From Methylobacterium sp. E-045 (GTDB lineage Bacteria > Pseudomonadota > Alphaproteobacteria > Rhizobiales > Beijerinckiaceae): DNA of 64,000 nucleotides. The stretch lies in NCBI RefSeq assembly GCF_022829685.1, contig NZ_JAKSYE010000085.1, positions 1 to 64,000 on the forward strand, in the 5' to 3' direction. The notes below the pieces were generated by a model. That model saw only the letters and a program-made list of their open reading frames with translations, did not search any database and was not told the DNA's origin. Numbering within the stretch: the stretch's first letter is position 1; the number at the start of each line of letters is the position of its first letter. This document shows, piece by piece, positions 63,943 to 64,000 of the stretch. The position numbers and the translations under genes are program-made.

Positions 63943-64000
63943 TCATGCGGGCTCGGCGGTATCCGCATGGGCCGCCTGCAGGGCGTGATGATCGGCCATC
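63943..64000 (-). CDS. C-terminal end of a gene leaving the window
   Basis: Minus-strand frame MADHHALQAAHADTAEPA ending in TGA at 63943, read from the edge. Too short to identify; it could also be a complete small peptide from ATG 63999. The terminator at 63878 lies just past its stop, which supports it as the end of a real gene. Confidence 0.35.
   Translation of the reverse strand, partial: MADHHALQAAHADTAEPA

Overview
The window is GC-rich, densely coding chromosomal DNA from an alphaproteobacterium, most likely a Hyphomicrobiales member near Methylobacterium/Methylorubrum. Supporting signs are a tRNA-His that lacks the extra 5' G and carries A73, an ilvE / petP-petR-histidine kinase locus, a PdhS/CbrA-type cell-cycle kinase, a GlnII glutamine synthetase behind a sigma-54 promoter, a phasin, twin DUF1127 proteins, and promoters matching the EcfG general-stress sigma factor. 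The genus is an inference; no rRNA or other decisive marker is present. I see no transposase, phage, CRISPR array or replication origin.

Layout. 1-1251 is the start of a surface/secreted-type protein (DUF4347 plus 174-bp delta-60 repeats) that leaves the window. 1690-5350 carries an acyl-CoA dehydrogenase, a MocR regulator and two DUF1127 genes. 5452-10440 has a Kef-type K+/H+ antiporter coupled to a MATE exporter, a DUF937 protein, an orphan Flp pilin and a stress-type DUF3072 gene. 10778-19961 holds katG, ilvE, the MarR/response-regulator/kinase operon, and two cell-envelope proteins (extensin-like, L,D-transpeptidase). 20014-23709 is more accessory in character: a LysR/aldo-keto reductase pair, a parDE toxin-antitoxin pair with a frameshifted toxin, and small unknowns. 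23885-27348 has an osmoprotectant ABC importer without its ATPase and a single-domain response regulator.

27388-38711 is a housekeeping block (yraN, rsmI, a lipoprotein, hemW, rdgB, rph, hrcA), with glnII, a glutathione transferase, a WYL regulator and glutaminase placed between rph and hrcA. 38806-45342 contains an AraC regulator broken by a nonsense codon, a glycine/RGD-rich exported protein, an MHS transporter, a ClC channel with CBS domains and tRNA-His. 45642-55511 has a lytic transglycosylase, a NepR-receiver fusion, two transglutaminase-like proteins, an L,D-transpeptidase, small secreted/membrane proteins, the phasin and the PdhS-like kinase. 55623-63798 is a carbon-uptake block: solute-binding protein, acs, DUF485-actP and an MHS transporter.

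The most coherent signal is a scattered general-stress-response theme. There are two exact GGAAC-N16/17-CGTT promoters (upstream of the DUF3072 gene and of the glycine-rich gene), one near-match upstream of an unusual NepR-like + receiver fusion protein, and a FAT-GUY-like single-domain response regulator. The fusion joins the anti-sigma module of the PhyR-NepR-EcfG switch to a receiver domain in one polypeptide and is the best candidate for a little-described element.
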